Of a stretch of 64,000 nucleotides of DNA, positions 40,298-49,350 are shown piece by piece. The stretch's first letter is position 1, and each line of letters begins with the position of its first letter. Origin of the DNA: Limnohabitans sp. WS1 (lineage in GTDB: Bacteria > Pseudomonadota > Gammaproteobacteria > Burkholderiales > Burkholderiaceae_C); the NCBI RefSeq assembly GCF_003063265.1, contig NZ_NERU01000020.1, positions 18,974-82,973 of the forward strand, written 5' to 3'. The notes below the pieces were generated by a model. That model was not told where the DNA came from, did not search any database, and worked only from the letters and a program-made list of their open reading frames with translations. The position numbers and the translations under genes were made by a program.

Positions 40298-43200
40298 TTA
40301 AGCGACCCACTTGCGGGCGTTTTGCCACACGCGCAGCCAGGGGCTGGTGTCGGCCACATTGCCGCTGGTCCAGCTCATCTGAACATTGCGGAACACGCGT
40401 TCGGGGTGCGGCATCATGGCCGTGAAGCGCCCATCAGCCGTGGTCACGGCCGTGAGGCCACCCGCGCTGCCGTTGGGGTTGAAGGGGTACTGCTCGGTGG
40501 CTTCGCCGTGGTTGTCCACAAAGCGCATCGCGCCAATGGCTTGGGTTGGGTTGCCCCTGTGCTTGAAGTTGGCAAAACCTTCGCCGTGCGCCACCGCAAT
40601 CGGCAAGCGGCTGCCCGCCATGCCTTGCAAGAACAAGCTGGGCGATTCCAGCACCTCGACCATGGACAGGCGGGCTTCAAAGCGCTCGCTCTGGTTGGTG
40701 GTGAAACGTGGCCAATCTTGCGCACCCGGAATGATGTCGGCCAGTTCGGCAAACATCTGGCAGCCGTTGCACACCCCCAGACCAAAGGTGTCGGTGCGGC
40801 CAAAAAAGCCCTTGAACTGCTCGGCCAAAGCCGGGTTGAAAGTGATGGAGCGCGCCCAGCCGATGCCTGCGCCCAGCGTGTCGCCGTAGCTGAAACCGCC
40901 ACAAGCCACCAAGCCCTGGAAGTCGGCCAAGTTGGCGCGGCCCGATTGCAAATCGGTCATGTGCACGTCGTGCGACTCAAAACCGGCTTTGTGGAAGGCG
41001 TAGGCCATTTCCACATGCGAGTTGACGCCCTGCTCGCGCAGGATAGCCACCTTGGGGCTCGACAAATTCAGGAATGGCGCGGCCACGTTGTCTGCCGGGT
41101 CAAAGCTCAGGGATACATGCATGCCGGGGTCATCAGCACGGCCAGCGGCAGCGTGTTCGGCATCGGCGCAGGCGGGGTTGTCGCGCTGCTGGCAAATCTT
41201 CCAGCTCACGCTGTCCCAGACCTGGTGCAGGTCTTCGAGCTTGGCGGCAAACACCTCTTTGGTGTCGCGCCAGATGCTCAGCTCGCCCACGCCTTTTTGG
41301 ATGGTCGATTGCACGGGACGGGTTTTGCCAATGACATGCGTGTGTTTGGACAGGCCGTGTTCGCGCAGGGTTTGCAGCACCGCGTTGCGGTCTGCGGTGC
41401 GCACCTGCAGCACCACACCCAACTCTTCGTTGAACAGCGCTTTGAGCGTGAGTTCGTCGCGGCGGGCACTGACTTGGCCCGCCCAGTTCTTGGCGTCGCC
41501 GTGGTCGGCGCGGCTGTCGGTGATGCCATCGCCTTCGGTCACCAGCATGTCCACATTGAGGGCCACGCCCACATGGCCTGCAAAAGCCATTTCGGCCACT
41601 GCCGCCAGCAAGCCACCGTCGCTGCGGTCGTGGTAGGCCAGGATCTGGCCTTGCGCACGCAAGGTGTTGATGGCCTTGACCAGATTGACCAGCGCTTGCG
41701 GGTCTTCGAGATCGGGCACGCTGTCGCCAAATTGACCCAGCACTTGGCCCAGCACGCTGCCGCCCATGCGGTTTTGGCCTTGGCCCAAGTCGATCAAGAG
41801 CAGGCTGGTGTCATCGGTTTTTGCGTCCAGTTGCGGCGTGAACGTGCCGCGCACATCGGGCAAGCTGGCGAAGGCGGTGATGATCAGGCTGACAGGCGAA
41901 GTGACTTTGTGGGTTTCACCCTTTTCGGTCCACTGTGTGCGCATCGACAAACTGTCTTTGCCCACAGGGATCGAGATGTCGAGCGCCGGGCACAGTTCCA
42001 TGCCCACGGCCTTGACGGTTTCGTACAGCGCGGCGTCTTCGCCCGGTTCGCCGCAAGCGGCCATCCAGTTGGCGGACATCTTGACGCGGGGCAACTCGAT
42101 AGGCGCGGCCAACAAATTGGTGATGGCCTCGGCCACAGCCATGCGGCCTGAGGCGGCGGCGTTGAGCGAAGCCAGCGGCGTGCGCTCGCCCATGCTCATG
42201 GCTTCACCGGCAAAGCCTTGGTAATCGGCCAGGGTCACAGCCACATCGGCCACGGGCACTTGCCAAGGGCCGACCATCTGGTCGCGGTGCGTCAAGCCGC
42301 CCACGGCGCGGTCGCCAATGGTGATGAGGAAACGCTTGGACGCCACCGTGGGGTGGCTCAGCACGTCGATCACGGCTTTTTGCAGCGACACACCTGTGAG
42401 GTCCATCACGGGCGACTGGCGCACCACGGTCTTCACATCGCGGTGCATTTTGGGCGGCTTGCCCAGCAGCACGTCCATGGGCATATCCACCGGAGATTCG
42501 CTGCCTTGGTCTTCCAGCACCAACTGGCGCTCTTCAGTCGCCACACCGATCACCGCAAACGGGCAGCGCTCGCGTTCGCAAAAGGCGGTGAACTGCGCCA
42601 AAGACTCGGGCGCAATCGCCATGACATAGCGTTCTTGACTCTCGTTGGACCAGATTTCTTTGGGCGACAAGCCCGACTCTTCCAGCTTCACAGCGCGCAA
42701 ATCAAAACGTGCGCCACGACCAGCGTCGTTGGTCAGCTCGGGGAAGGCGTTGGACAAACCACCCGCGCCGACGTCGTGGATGGCCAGAATCGGGTTGTGG
42801 GCACCCTGCGCCCAGCAGTGGTTGATGACCTCTTGCGCTCGTCGCTCGATCTCGGGGTTGCCGCGCTGCACCGAGTCAAAGTCGAGGTTGGCGGCGTTGG
42901 TGCCGGTGGCCATGGAACTGGCCGCGCTGCCGCCCATGCCGATGCGCATGCCAGGGCCGCCCAATTGAATGAGCAAGCTGCCGGCAGGGAATTCGATCTT
43001 TTGGGTTTGCTCGGCGTCGATCTGGCCCAAACCGCCCGCGATCATGATGGGCTTGTGGTAACCCCGCACCACGCCGTCCACGGTTTGTTCGTATTCGCGG
43101 AAATAGCCCAGCAAGTTGGGGCGGCCAAACTCGTTGTTGAACGCCGCGCCACCCAAGGGGCCTTCGGTCATGATTTGCAAGGGGCTGGCGATGTGCTCGG

Positions 43201-44284
43201 GCTTGCCGCCCGCTTGATCCGACATGCCGCCCCAGAGTTTGGACACGGTGAAGCCCGACAAACCCGCCTTGGGCTTGGAGCCGCGACCGGTTGCACCTTC
43301 GTCGCGGATCTCGCCACCCGCGCCTGTGGATGCGCCGGGGAATGGCGAAATCGCGGTCGGGTGGTTGTGGGTTTCGACCTTCATCAGCACATGGTGCAAA
43401 GCTTGTTCGGCTTGGTAAGCCGCGCCCTGCCCCGAAGTTCTGGCGACAAAACGCTCCACCGTGTGGCCTTCCATGACCGAGGCGTTGTCCGAATAGGCCA
43501 CCACCGTGTGCTGGGGGCTCAGCTGGTGCGTGTTGCGGATCATGCCGAACAGGCTCTTGGGCTGGGCCACGCCGTCGATGGTGAACTCGGCGTTGAAAAT
43601 CTTGTGGCGGCAGTGCTCGCTGTTGGCCTGCGCAAACATCATCAATTCCACATCGGTGGGGTTGCGCTTGAGGTTCGTGAACGCCGCGACCAAATAATCG
43701 ATTTCGTCTTCGGCCAGGGCCAGGCCCCAGGTCTTGTTGGCTGTTTCAAGTGCAGCGCGGCCACCGCCCAGCACGTCCACATGGTCCATCGGTGCAGGGT
43801 CAAGTGCCGTGAACAAGGCCGCAGCCTCATCGCGGCTGGGCATGGCCGACTCGGTCATGCGGTCGTGCAGAACGGACGCGACTTGGCCCAGTTGTTCGGC
43901 GGAAAGTTTAGCGCTGCTGAACAAGCCCGACTTGAGCGTCAAACGGTATTCGGTCAGGCGCTCGACCCGGCGCACCTCAAAACCGCAGTTGTGGGCGATG
44001 TCGGTGGCCTTGGAGGCCCAAGGCGACACGGTGCCCAAGCGGGGGCTGACCACGATCACGGGGCCGTCAACCGGTCCGGCATAGGGTTCGCCGTAAGTCA
44101 ACAATGCAGCAAGAGTCTTCTTTTGGGCCTCGGCCAAAGGCGCGATTGTGGCGACCAAGTGGACAAATCTGGCTGAAATGCCCTGAATTTGCGGCGAAAT
44201 GGTTGCCAATCGTGGCAAAAGCTGGGCAATGCGAAAGTCGCTGAGGGCGCTGGCGCCTTCAAAAGTCGTGATGTGCAGGGACAC
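40298..44284 (-). CDS. purL: Phosphoribosylformylglycinamidine synthase (large single-chain form)
   Basis: This 1328-residue cytosolic enzyme converts FGAR, glutamine and ATP to FGAM in the fourth step of de novo purine synthesis. The length matches the proteobacterial fused type (about 1295-1340) with an N-terminal domain, the FGAM synthase core (MKVETHNHPTAISPFPGAST; GDRAVGGLTHRDQMVGPWQV) and a C-terminal class I glutamine amidotransferase with nucleophile Cys in LGVCNGCQMF near residue 1165 and MPHPERVFR near 1290. The family ends in this amidotransferase, as here. The helicase gene follows after 12 bases. Confidence 0.98.
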   Translation of the reverse strand: MSLHITTFEGASALSDFRIAQLLPRLATISPQIQGISARFVHLVATIAPLAEAQKKTLAALLTYGEPYAGPVDGPVIVVSPRLGTVSPWASKATDIAHNCGFEVRRVERLTEYRLTLKSGLFSSAKLSAEQLGQVASVLHDRMTESAMPSRDEAAALFTALDPAPMDHVDVLGGGRAALETANKTWGLALAEDEIDYLVAAFTNLKRNPTDVELMMFAQANSEHCRHKIFNAEFTIDGVAQPKSLFGMIRNTHQLSPQHTVVAYSDNASVMEGHTVERFVARTSGQGAAYQAEQALHHVLMKVETHNHPTAISPFPGASTGAGGEIRDEGATGRGSKPKAGLSGFTVSKLWGGMSDQAGGKPEHIASPLQIMTEGPLGGAAFNNEFGRPNLLGYFREYEQTVDGVVRGYHKPIMIAGGLGQIDAEQTQKIEFPAGSLLIQLGGPGMRIGMGGSAASSMATGTNAANLDFDSVQRGNPEIERRAQEVINHCWAQGAHNPILAIHDVGAGGLSNAFPELTNDAGRGARFDLRAVKLEESGLSPKEIWSNESQERYVMAIAPESLAQFTAFCERERCPFAVIGVATEERQLVLEDQGSESPVDMPMDVLLGKPPKMHRDVKTVVRQSPVMDLTGVSLQKAVIDVLSHPTVASKRFLITIGDRAVGGLTHRDQMVGPWQVPVADVAVTLADYQGFAGEAMSMGERTPLASLNAAASGRMAVAEAITNLLAAPIELPRVKMSANWMAACGEPGEDAALYETVKAVGMELCPALDISIPVGKDSLSMRTQWTEKGETHKVTSPVSLIITAFASLPDVRGTFTPQLDAKTDDTSLLLIDLGQGQNRMGGSVLGQVLGQFGDSVPDLEDPQALVNLVKAINTLRAQGQILAYHDRSDGGLLAAVAEMAFAGHVGVALNVDMLVTEGDGITDSRADHGDAKNWAGQVSARRDELTLKALFNEELGVVLQVRTADRNAVLQTLREHGLSKHTHVIGKTRPVQSTIQKGVGELSIWRDTKEVFAAKLEDLHQVWDSVSWKICQQRDNPACADAEHAAAGRADDPGMHVSLSFDPADNVAAPFLNLSSPKVAILREQGVNSHVEMAYAFHKAGFESHDVHMTDLQSGRANLADFQGLVACGGFSYGDTLGAGIGWARSITFNPALAEQFKGFFGRTDTFGLGVCNGCQMFAELADIIPGAQDWPRFTTNQSERFEARLSMVEVLESPSLFLQGMAGSRLPIAVAHGEGFANFKHRGNPTQAIGAMRFVDNHGEATEQYPFNPNGSAGGLTAVTTADGRFTAMMPHPERVFRNVQMSWTSGNVADTSPWLRVWQNARKWVA

Positions 44285-44441
44285 GGGGTGGCCTTGTAAA
44301 GAGACGGAAAACCGTTGTTCCGGGGCCGCTGACTGGGGCTGTCCGGCAAAGGCGGTATTTTAACGGGGGAAACCCTGATTTGAGGCTGGCCGAACAGTTC
44401 TGAGCGGTCCTCCTGCCAAAGTGAAACAAGTCGACCAAAAC

Positions 44442-44479
44442 TTGACCATCGCAACGTCATTCATACAATACAGCGTATT
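44442..44479 (+). promoter_or_regulatory. Promoter and overlapping operator of the ParD/ParE-type pair
   Basis: TTGACC (44442-44447) and TACAAT (44464-44469) are spaced by 16 bases, a strong sigma-70-like promoter. A perfect inverted repeat AATAC-AGC-GTATT (44467-44479) overlaps the -10 box and the expected start of transcription, exactly where an autorepressing antitoxin would bind. This placement favours the second in-frame ATG (44500) as the translation start. Confidence 0.7.
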
Positions 44480-44499
44480 ACATGCAACACACCCACGCC

Positions 44500-44760
44500 A
44501 TGACTTCACCCTCCGCCAAAGAAGCCACGACCCGAACCATCAATGTCCGGTTGCCAGCCAGCGTGTATGAGCAACTCGAGGACTTGGCGAAGGCCACATC
44601 TCGCACGAAAAGTTTTGTCACTTTGGAGGCCTTGACCAGTTACCTCAACGAGCAAAGCTGGCAAATCACAGACATCGAAGCGGCGATTTCAGAAGCCGAC
44701 AGCGGAGATTTCGCCTCACGAGAGCAAGTCCAAACCGTGATGGCCAAATACGGTGCGTGA
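44500..44760 (+). CDS. Ribbon-helix-helix antitoxin (CopG/RelB-ParD type)
   Basis: This 86-residue antitoxin begins at MTSPSAKEA. An ATG 18 bases earlier lies on top of the predicted transcription start, so the later one is preferred. The N-terminal ribbon-helix-helix is visible as TRTINVRLPASVYEQLEDLAK, followed by TSRTKSFVTLEALTSYL. The acidic C-terminal half (IEAAISEADSGDFASREQV) is the usual toxin-wrapping segment. The stop overlaps the start of the toxin gene by 8 bases, which couples their translation. Confidence 0.88.
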   Translation: MTSPSAKEATTRTINVRLPASVYEQLEDLAKATSRTKSFVTLEALTSYLNEQSWQITDIEAAISEADSGDFASREQVQTVMAKYGA

Positions 44761-45022
44761 TCTGATTTGGACGAACCGCGCTTTGAAACGGCTCGACGAT
44801 ATTGCCGATTTCATTGCAAGAGACAACCCGCTTCGTGCACAGACTTTTGTCGTTGAACTGCGCAACAAGCTGGAAGTGTTGAAAACCCAAAGTTTGGGCC
44901 GAGCAGGTCGTGTATTCGGGACCAAAGAACTGGTTCTTCACCCCAACTATTTGGCGGTCTACCGGATCAAAGCGGATCAAGTGCAAGTTCTGACGATCTT
45001 GCACACTGCGCAAAACAAATGA
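44753..45022 (+). CDS. RelE/ParE superfamily toxin
   Basis: This 89-residue protein with a GTG start overlaps the antitoxin gene. The family signature is visible as WTNRALKRLDDIADFIARDNP at the N terminus and ELVLHPNYLAVYRI and VLTILHTAQ at the C terminus, matching ParE-type toxins (ParE poisons gyrase; RelE relatives cut mRNA at ribosomes). The conserved His of the VLxxxH end is retained. The pair is intact and complete, placed between purL and an unrelated minus-strand operon. Confidence 0.88.
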   Translation: MRDLIWTNRALKRLDDIADFIARDNPLRAQTFVVELRNKLEVLKTQSLGRAGRVFGTKELVLHPNYLAVYRIKADQVQVLTILHTAQNK

Positions 45023-45134
45023 TCTCCTGGTCGATTCATGGCATGCAAGTTCAAAACCGAGGTCTTGCTGAAACGAACTGCCCCAAAAAAGCCGTGTAGC
45101 TCACGCGGCACGGCTTGTCTGGTCACATCCTCGT

Positions 45135-46478
45135 TCACCCCAACACCGAAGTCGCCTCCATCTCGCGCCGGATTTGGTAGGCGTGGGTGCTGGTGTCCAT
45201 GGCCACGTCGTCCCAAGTGAGGCTTTGGCCTTTGGCCACGGGGCGAATGACCTTGACGCCATGGGCCAGGCCCAGCGGCACGCCGCCCATGCGCTTGGAG
45301 GTGGCCGCCGGCAGCAGCTTGCCCCAGACGGTGTAGCCGCCCTCGCCGTCCAGCATGTCACCGGGTTTCAAGTCGCGCTTGGCCGTGGCCACCACGTCGG
45401 CGTTCCAGCCGATGGCCACACCCGTGGGTTCGTTGCGCAGGGCCACACTCGCCACGCTCACGCCCACTTCGAGGCCAATCAAATGCCAGCGCTTGTAAAG
45501 CGTGAAGTAACGGCCCGAAGGGTCAGTGTGGGCGTTGTACTCTTCAAAGCAGTTTTTGATGTAGTCGGTCTCGGCTTCCACCGTGACCCAAACGCCCATG
45601 CGGATGTCGTAGGGGATTTTTCGGCCATCGGTTTCCAAACTGGAGATCACCTCGACCATGCCCTTGCGCTCCAGCACGCCGCCTTCCGAGATCGGGCGAG
45701 TGACGTAAGGGATGTCTTCCACGCTGGCGGGTGGGTAGAGCAAGCCATTGCTCGGCACACCCAAGCCGGTGGCATTGGACACCGCCGTGCTCTCGATCGA
45801 GGGCTTGGAGCCGTCCAGAAAGCTGTTGAACATTTTGGGGTTGAGCCCGCCGCGCTCGGCCTGCTCGGGCGTGAGGCCGTAATAGCCCCACACCGTCTCG
45901 GGTGTGGATTCGCAAAAGTGCGGCAGCCACTTGTGGCCCCGGCCTGCGGCCACGACCGGAAATCCGCAGGTGCGGGCCCAATCGACCAAATCACAAATCA
46001 AAGCAGGCTGGTCGCCAAAGGCCAGCGAATAGACCACGCCAGCCGTCTGGGCACGGGTGGCGAGCAAGGGGCCACAAAAGGCGTCGGCCTCTACCGTGAC
46101 GTTGACCACATGTTTGCGGTGTGCAAAGGCTTCCAGAATGTGGTCCACTGCGTGCAGGGGCGAGCCGGTGCACTCGACGATCACGTCCACCGCCGGGTGG
46201 CGCACCAGGCTTTGCCAGTCGTCGCCCACATGGGTGGTGCCGTTTTTGACGGCATCGTCCAAGCTGCTGGCCGTGAGGCGCCCGGCCTCCCAGCCCACGC
46301 GGGCCAGATTGGTGCGGGCGTTGTCGGGTGACAGGTCGGCAATGCCCACCAGGTGCACACCGGGTGTGCGGGGAATCTGCGCCAAATACATGGAGCCGAA
46401 TTTGCCCGCGCCGATCAGGCCGATGCGGATGGGGCGGTTTTCAGCGGCGCGTTGCAGGAGTTTGGCGTGCAGGTTCAT
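45135..46478 (-). CDS. NAD(P)-dependent oxidoreductase with C-terminal SAF domain
   Basis: This 447-residue cytosolic protein has a Rossmann fold (RIGLIGAGKFGSMYLAQI near residue 20, then a segment with VDVIVECTGSPLHAVDH) like homoserine dehydrogenases and related GFO/homoserine-type enzymes. The C-terminal ~75 residues form a SAF domain (RDLKPGDMLDGEGGYTVWG, VKVIRPVAKGQSLTWDDV). The start is the ATG at 46478, overlapping the stop of phyH by 4 bases; reading further upstream would run inside phyH. The substrate is unknown. The tight operon with a dioxygenase and GntR regulator points to a dedicated catabolic step on a small hydroxylated acid or amino acid derivative. Confidence 0.85.
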   Translation of the reverse strand: MNLHAKLLQRAAENRPIRIGLIGAGKFGSMYLAQIPRTPGVHLVGIADLSPDNARTNLARVGWEAGRLTASSLDDAVKNGTTHVGDDWQSLVRHPAVDVIVECTGSPLHAVDHILEAFAHRKHVVNVTVEADAFCGPLLATRAQTAGVVYSLAFGDQPALICDLVDWARTCGFPVVAAGRGHKWLPHFCESTPETVWGYYGLTPEQAERGGLNPKMFNSFLDGSKPSIESTAVSNATGLGVPSNGLLYPPASVEDIPYVTRPISEGGVLERKGMVEVISSLETDGRKIPYDIRMGVWVTVEAETDYIKNCFEEYNAHTDPSGRYFTLYKRWHLIGLEVGVSVASVALRNEPTGVAIGWNADVVATAKRDLKPGDMLDGEGGYTVWGKLLPAATSKRMGGVPLGLAHGVKVIRPVAKGQSLTWDDVAMDTSTHAYQIRREMEATSVLG

Positions 46479-47347
46479 GCGGCTTCTTTCAACACATCGA
46501 GCGAGGTTTTCAGGGCGCTTTCGGGCATGCCGCTCTTCCAGGGCAAGTCCACCGGGTAGCTGTTGACCAGGCAGTCGTCGGGCAAGCAGCTGATGGGGGT
46601 GAAGTCGCGGTGGGCGATGTATTCGGGGCGCTTGTGGCGGCGGATGTGGTTGGACACGGCGCACAAGCTCAGGTACACGCTCACCCGGTTCCAAGGCGAG
46701 AGGTTGCTGGCCGAAGCGTGCACCAAGCAGCTGTGGAACAAGATCATCGAGCCGGCTGGACCGGTGGGGCTGACGATGCCGCCTTCTTTGCCGCCCGCCC
46801 TTTCGACCAACTGGGCAATCAGGTCGTTGTCCACCGTCCACAGGGGGTAGCTGGTGGTGGACAGGTCATGTTTGGCCTCGACCACGCCTTTTTTGTGGCT
46901 GCCTGGGATGAACATCAGCGGGCCGTTGAAGGGGTTCACGTCGTCCAAGAAAATCGCCACGTTCATGGCCCGTTCGGTGGGCATCATGTCGTCGTTGAGC
47001 CAGGTGCCGTAGTCCTGGTGCCACTGCCACACATCGCCTTCAAAAGCCATCTTTCCGTTGATCTTGAACTGGTGCATGTACAGCTCTTCGCCAAACAGGT
47101 CTTGCACGGGCTCGATCATGCGGGGGTGGCGGGCCAACTTGGCAAAGGGCTCGCTGTACATGTGGGCCGCAAAGTTGGTGCGCACGGCGTCGCTGCCTTT
47201 TTCGCGCACGTTGTAGGCCTCGCGGCGGCTGTACAACTCGGGCACGGCATCGGTCAGGTTTTTGGTTTCTTCGGGCGTGAACAGGCCGGGAAAGAACAAA
47301 TAACCCTCGCGGTCAAATTGTTCGAGTTGTTCGGGGGTCAGTCTCAT
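46475..47347 (-). CDS. Phytanoyl-CoA dioxygenase (PhyH) family Fe(II)/2-oxoglutarate oxygenase
   Basis: This 290-residue protein is a non-haem iron, 2-oxoglutarate-dependent hydroxylase. The iron ligands are visible in WHQDYG (His and Asp) and a downstream His in the HSCLVHAS region; the Arg in NRVSVYLS is placed to bind 2-oxoglutarate. The N terminus is LTPEQLEQFDREGYLFFPGLF, as in ectoine hydroxylase-like members. AGGAGC precedes the ATG, which overlaps the gntR stop by 4 bases. The substrate cannot be told from sequence; amino acid derivatives, betaines and phosphonates are all known for relatives. Confidence 0.9.
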   Translation of the reverse strand: MRLTPEQLEQFDREGYLFFPGLFTPEETKNLTDAVPELYSRREAYNVREKGSDAVRTNFAAHMYSEPFAKLARHPRMIEPVQDLFGEELYMHQFKINGKMAFEGDVWQWHQDYGTWLNDDMMPTERAMNVAIFLDDVNPFNGPLMFIPGSHKKGVVEAKHDLSTTSYPLWTVDNDLIAQLVERAGGKEGGIVSPTGPAGSMILFHSCLVHASASNLSPWNRVSVYLSLCAVSNHIRRHKRPEYIAHRDFTPISCLPDDCLVNSYPVDLPWKSGMPESALKTSLDVLKEAA

Positions 47348-48030
47348 GCTTGTGCTCCTGTTTTGAGGTGTTGAATTTGTTCGGAAAGTCGGGCCGTGAG
47401 TTGCACGCTGGCCTCGTGGGCGTGTTCTTGCACCAGGCGCACTGCCGCATCGGCGTCACCGCTGGCAATCGCTTGGGCTATGGCTTCGTGTTCGTCCCAC
47501 ACGGTTTGGCGCTGGTGCGATGACTGCAGCACCGCGCCCATGACGCGTTTGAGATGGTGCCAATGCAGCTCAATGCTTTGGGCGATGAGGGGGTTGCCAG
47601 AGGCTTGGTAAATGGCGCGGTGAAAGGCCAGGTCGGCCTGAATCATGGCCTGCACGTCACGCGTTTGGTGGACCTCTCTGCCCTGGCGCATGACCTCTGG
47701 GTCGATCTTTGCGCCCCGCTCGGCGGCCAATCGCACAGCCAAGGCATCCAGACTGCCACGCACTTGGTACACCTGGGCAATCCAGTTCACATCGAGTTGC
47801 GTGACTTGCACGCCTCGGCCGGGGGCGTCTTCGACAAAGCCGTCTTTTTTGAGCAATCGCAGGGCTTGCAAGACGGGTTGGCGCGATACGGCAAAGCGCT
47901 GAGCCAAATCGTCTTGGGTCAATCGCTCGCCCGGGGCCAAAGTGCCCTCGCTGATGGCGTCGAGCAAACGGGCATAAATTTGCTCCACCAGATCGGGGGC
48001 TGTGGTCAGTTGAAGGGGTTGCGGGCTCAT
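47344..48030 (-). CDS. GntR family transcriptional regulator (FCD/FadR subfamily)
   Basis: This 228-residue regulator has an N-terminal winged helix (LAPGERLTQDDLAQRFAVSR, then QPVLQALRLLKKDGFVE) and an all-helical FCD ligand domain with metal-site residues (DLAFHRAIYQASGNP; HWHHLKRVM). The start is the ATG at 48030; the only longer start is a TTG. It is first in a gntR-phyH-oxidoreductase operon with ATGA overlaps, so it probably senses the substrate or product of that pathway and represses its own operon through the palindrome just upstream. Confidence 0.92.
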   Translation of the reverse strand: MSPQPLQLTTAPDLVEQIYARLLDAISEGTLAPGERLTQDDLAQRFAVSRQPVLQALRLLKKDGFVEDAPGRGVQVTQLDVNWIAQVYQVRGSLDALAVRLAAERGAKIDPEVMRQGREVHQTRDVQAMIQADLAFHRAIYQASGNPLIAQSIELHWHHLKRVMGAVLQSSHQRQTVWDEHEAIAQAIASGDADAAVRLVQEHAHEASVQLTARLSEQIQHLKTGAQA

Positions 48031-48033
48031 GTC

Positions 48034-48048
48034 TGTATACAGAATACA
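48034..48048. promoter_or_regulatory. Candidate GntR operator upstream of its operon
   Basis: The inverted repeat TGTAT-N5-ATACA ends 3 bases before the gntR start codon; nested within is the perfect 10-base palindrome CTGTATACAG (48033-48042). FCD-type GntR proteins bind short AT-containing palindromes of this size. The position so close to the ATG, with no ribosome site, suggests a very short leader or leaderless mRNA. Confidence 0.6.
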
Positions 48049-48210
48049 AAGATTCAAAGCGACCTAGAATGGGTGCTTACCCGAAGTTCAACGCTGAAAC
48101 GGCTTCTTTGGCATGAACGCGTTGGGCGAAGACCCGTGTTTGACCGAGCCCCATTCGTGTAAGTTCCCTGCATTCTGTGGGTGCCCGATTTTTTGTGGGC
48201 CCTGCATTTT

Positions 48211-48410
48211 GTGGGAGCCCCGCCCCCGGGGCGATGGGTCGTGGAGGCTGCCTGCATTTTGTGGGAGCCCCGCCCCCGGGGCGATGGGTGGTGGTCTGCG
48301 AGGCTTTTCGCGACGGGGGCGTCGCTCCTACAGGAGGCTGTGGGAGCCCCGCCCCCGGGGCGATGGGTCGTGGTTTGCGAGGCTTTTCGGGGCGGGGGCG
48401 TCGCTCCTAC
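48211..48410. repeat. Two full and one partial palindromic elements upstream of map
   Basis: Full units lie at 48261-48331 and 48340-48410, with a half unit at about 48211-48246 that keeps only the first hairpin. Arms are GTGGGAGC and GCTCCTAC; the first hairpin is GCCCCGCCCCCGGGGC, the second GCGACGGGGGCGTCGC in the middle copy. The spacing and linker differ from the tandem arrays. The gap between gntR and map (48031-48521) is divergent; apart from this repeat and the operator I see nothing else in it. Confidence 0.88.
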
Positions 48411-48521
48411 AAATTAAGGGGCTGTGCACAGACCCAAGGGCCACATTTGTAAAGACCCCCCGCAGGGATGATTGACGCTTGCGACACGCACACAAAGGCC
48501 TCAATGGGATAATCGAGCCCT

Positions 48522-49349
48522 ATGACGATCACCCTCAAAACCGCCCAAGACATCGAAGGCATGCGCGTGGCTTGCCGCCTGGCCTCCGAAGTCCTCGACT
48601 ACATCGCACCGTTCATCAAGCCGGGCATCACCACCAACGAGATTGACAAGCTCTGCCACGACTACATGGTCGATGTGCAAGGTTGCATTCCCGCCCCGCT
48701 GAACTACGCGCCGGGGGGTTACAAGCCCTATCCCAAGTCGATCTGCACCTCGATCAACCACCAGGTCTGCCACGGCATTCCCAATGACAAGCCGCTCAAA
48801 AAAGGCGACTCGGTCAACATCGACATCACCACCATCAAGGACGGTTGGCACGGTGACACCAGCCGGATGTTCCATGTGGGCGAGGCCTCGATTGCGGCCA
48901 AACGCCTGGCCAGCGTGACCTACGAAGCCATGTGGAAAGGCATTGAGCAAGTCAAGCCCGGTGCCCATTTGGGCGACATTGGCCATGCCATTCAAAAGTT
49001 TGCCGAAGGCCACGGCTTTTCTGTGGTGCGTGAGTTTTGTGGTCACGGCATTGGCCGGGGCTTTCATGAAGAGCCGCAAGTGCTGCACTACGGCAAGCCC
49101 GGCACCCTGGTCGAGTTGGTGCCCGGCATGGTCTTCACCATCGAGCCCATGATCAACGCGGGCAAGCGCGACATCAAGGAAATGGGCGACGGCTGGACCA
49201 TCGTGACCAAAGACCATTCGCTGTCGGCCCAATGGGAGCACACGGTGGTGGTGACCGAAACCGGCTACGAGGTCTTGACCTTGTCTGCAGGCAGCCCCGC
49301 CGTCCCGGCATTCATCCAGCCCGTCATCATCGACCAAGCCACCGCCTGA
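48522..49349 (+). CDS. map: Methionine aminopeptidase, type I
   Basis: This 275-residue cytosolic metalloprotease removes the N-terminal Met from new proteins. It has the type I signature with metal ligands in DITTIKDGWHGDTSRMF (Asp pair), HGIGRGFHEEP near residue 174, FTIEPMI and a C-terminal WEHTVVVTETGYEVLT. There is no type II insert. glnD starts one base after the stop, a gene order known in proteobacteria. Confidence 0.97.
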   Translation: MTITLKTAQDIEGMRVACRLASEVLDYIAPFIKPGITTNEIDKLCHDYMVDVQGCIPAPLNYAPGGYKPYPKSICTSINHQVCHGIPNDKPLKKGDSVNIDITTIKDGWHGDTSRMFHVGEASIAAKRLASVTYEAMWKGIEQVKPGAHLGDIGHAIQKFAEGHGFSVVREFCGHGIGRGFHEEPQVLHYGKPGTLVELVPGMVFTIEPMINAGKRDIKEMGDGWTIVTKDHSLSAQWEHTVVVTETGYEVLTLSAGSPAVPAFIQPVIIDQATA

Positions 49350-49350
49350 G

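Noticed and set aside
39110..44176. Frames of 1013 and 652 codons opposite the helicase and purL genes
   Set aside because: Antisense shadows; the minus-strand genes are full length with all motifs.
46479..46841. N-terminal extension of the SAF oxidoreductase into phyH
   Set aside because: The extra residues are a shadow of phyH; the Rossmann fold starts soon after the ATG at 46478, which overlaps the phyH stop as in the other junction of this operon.
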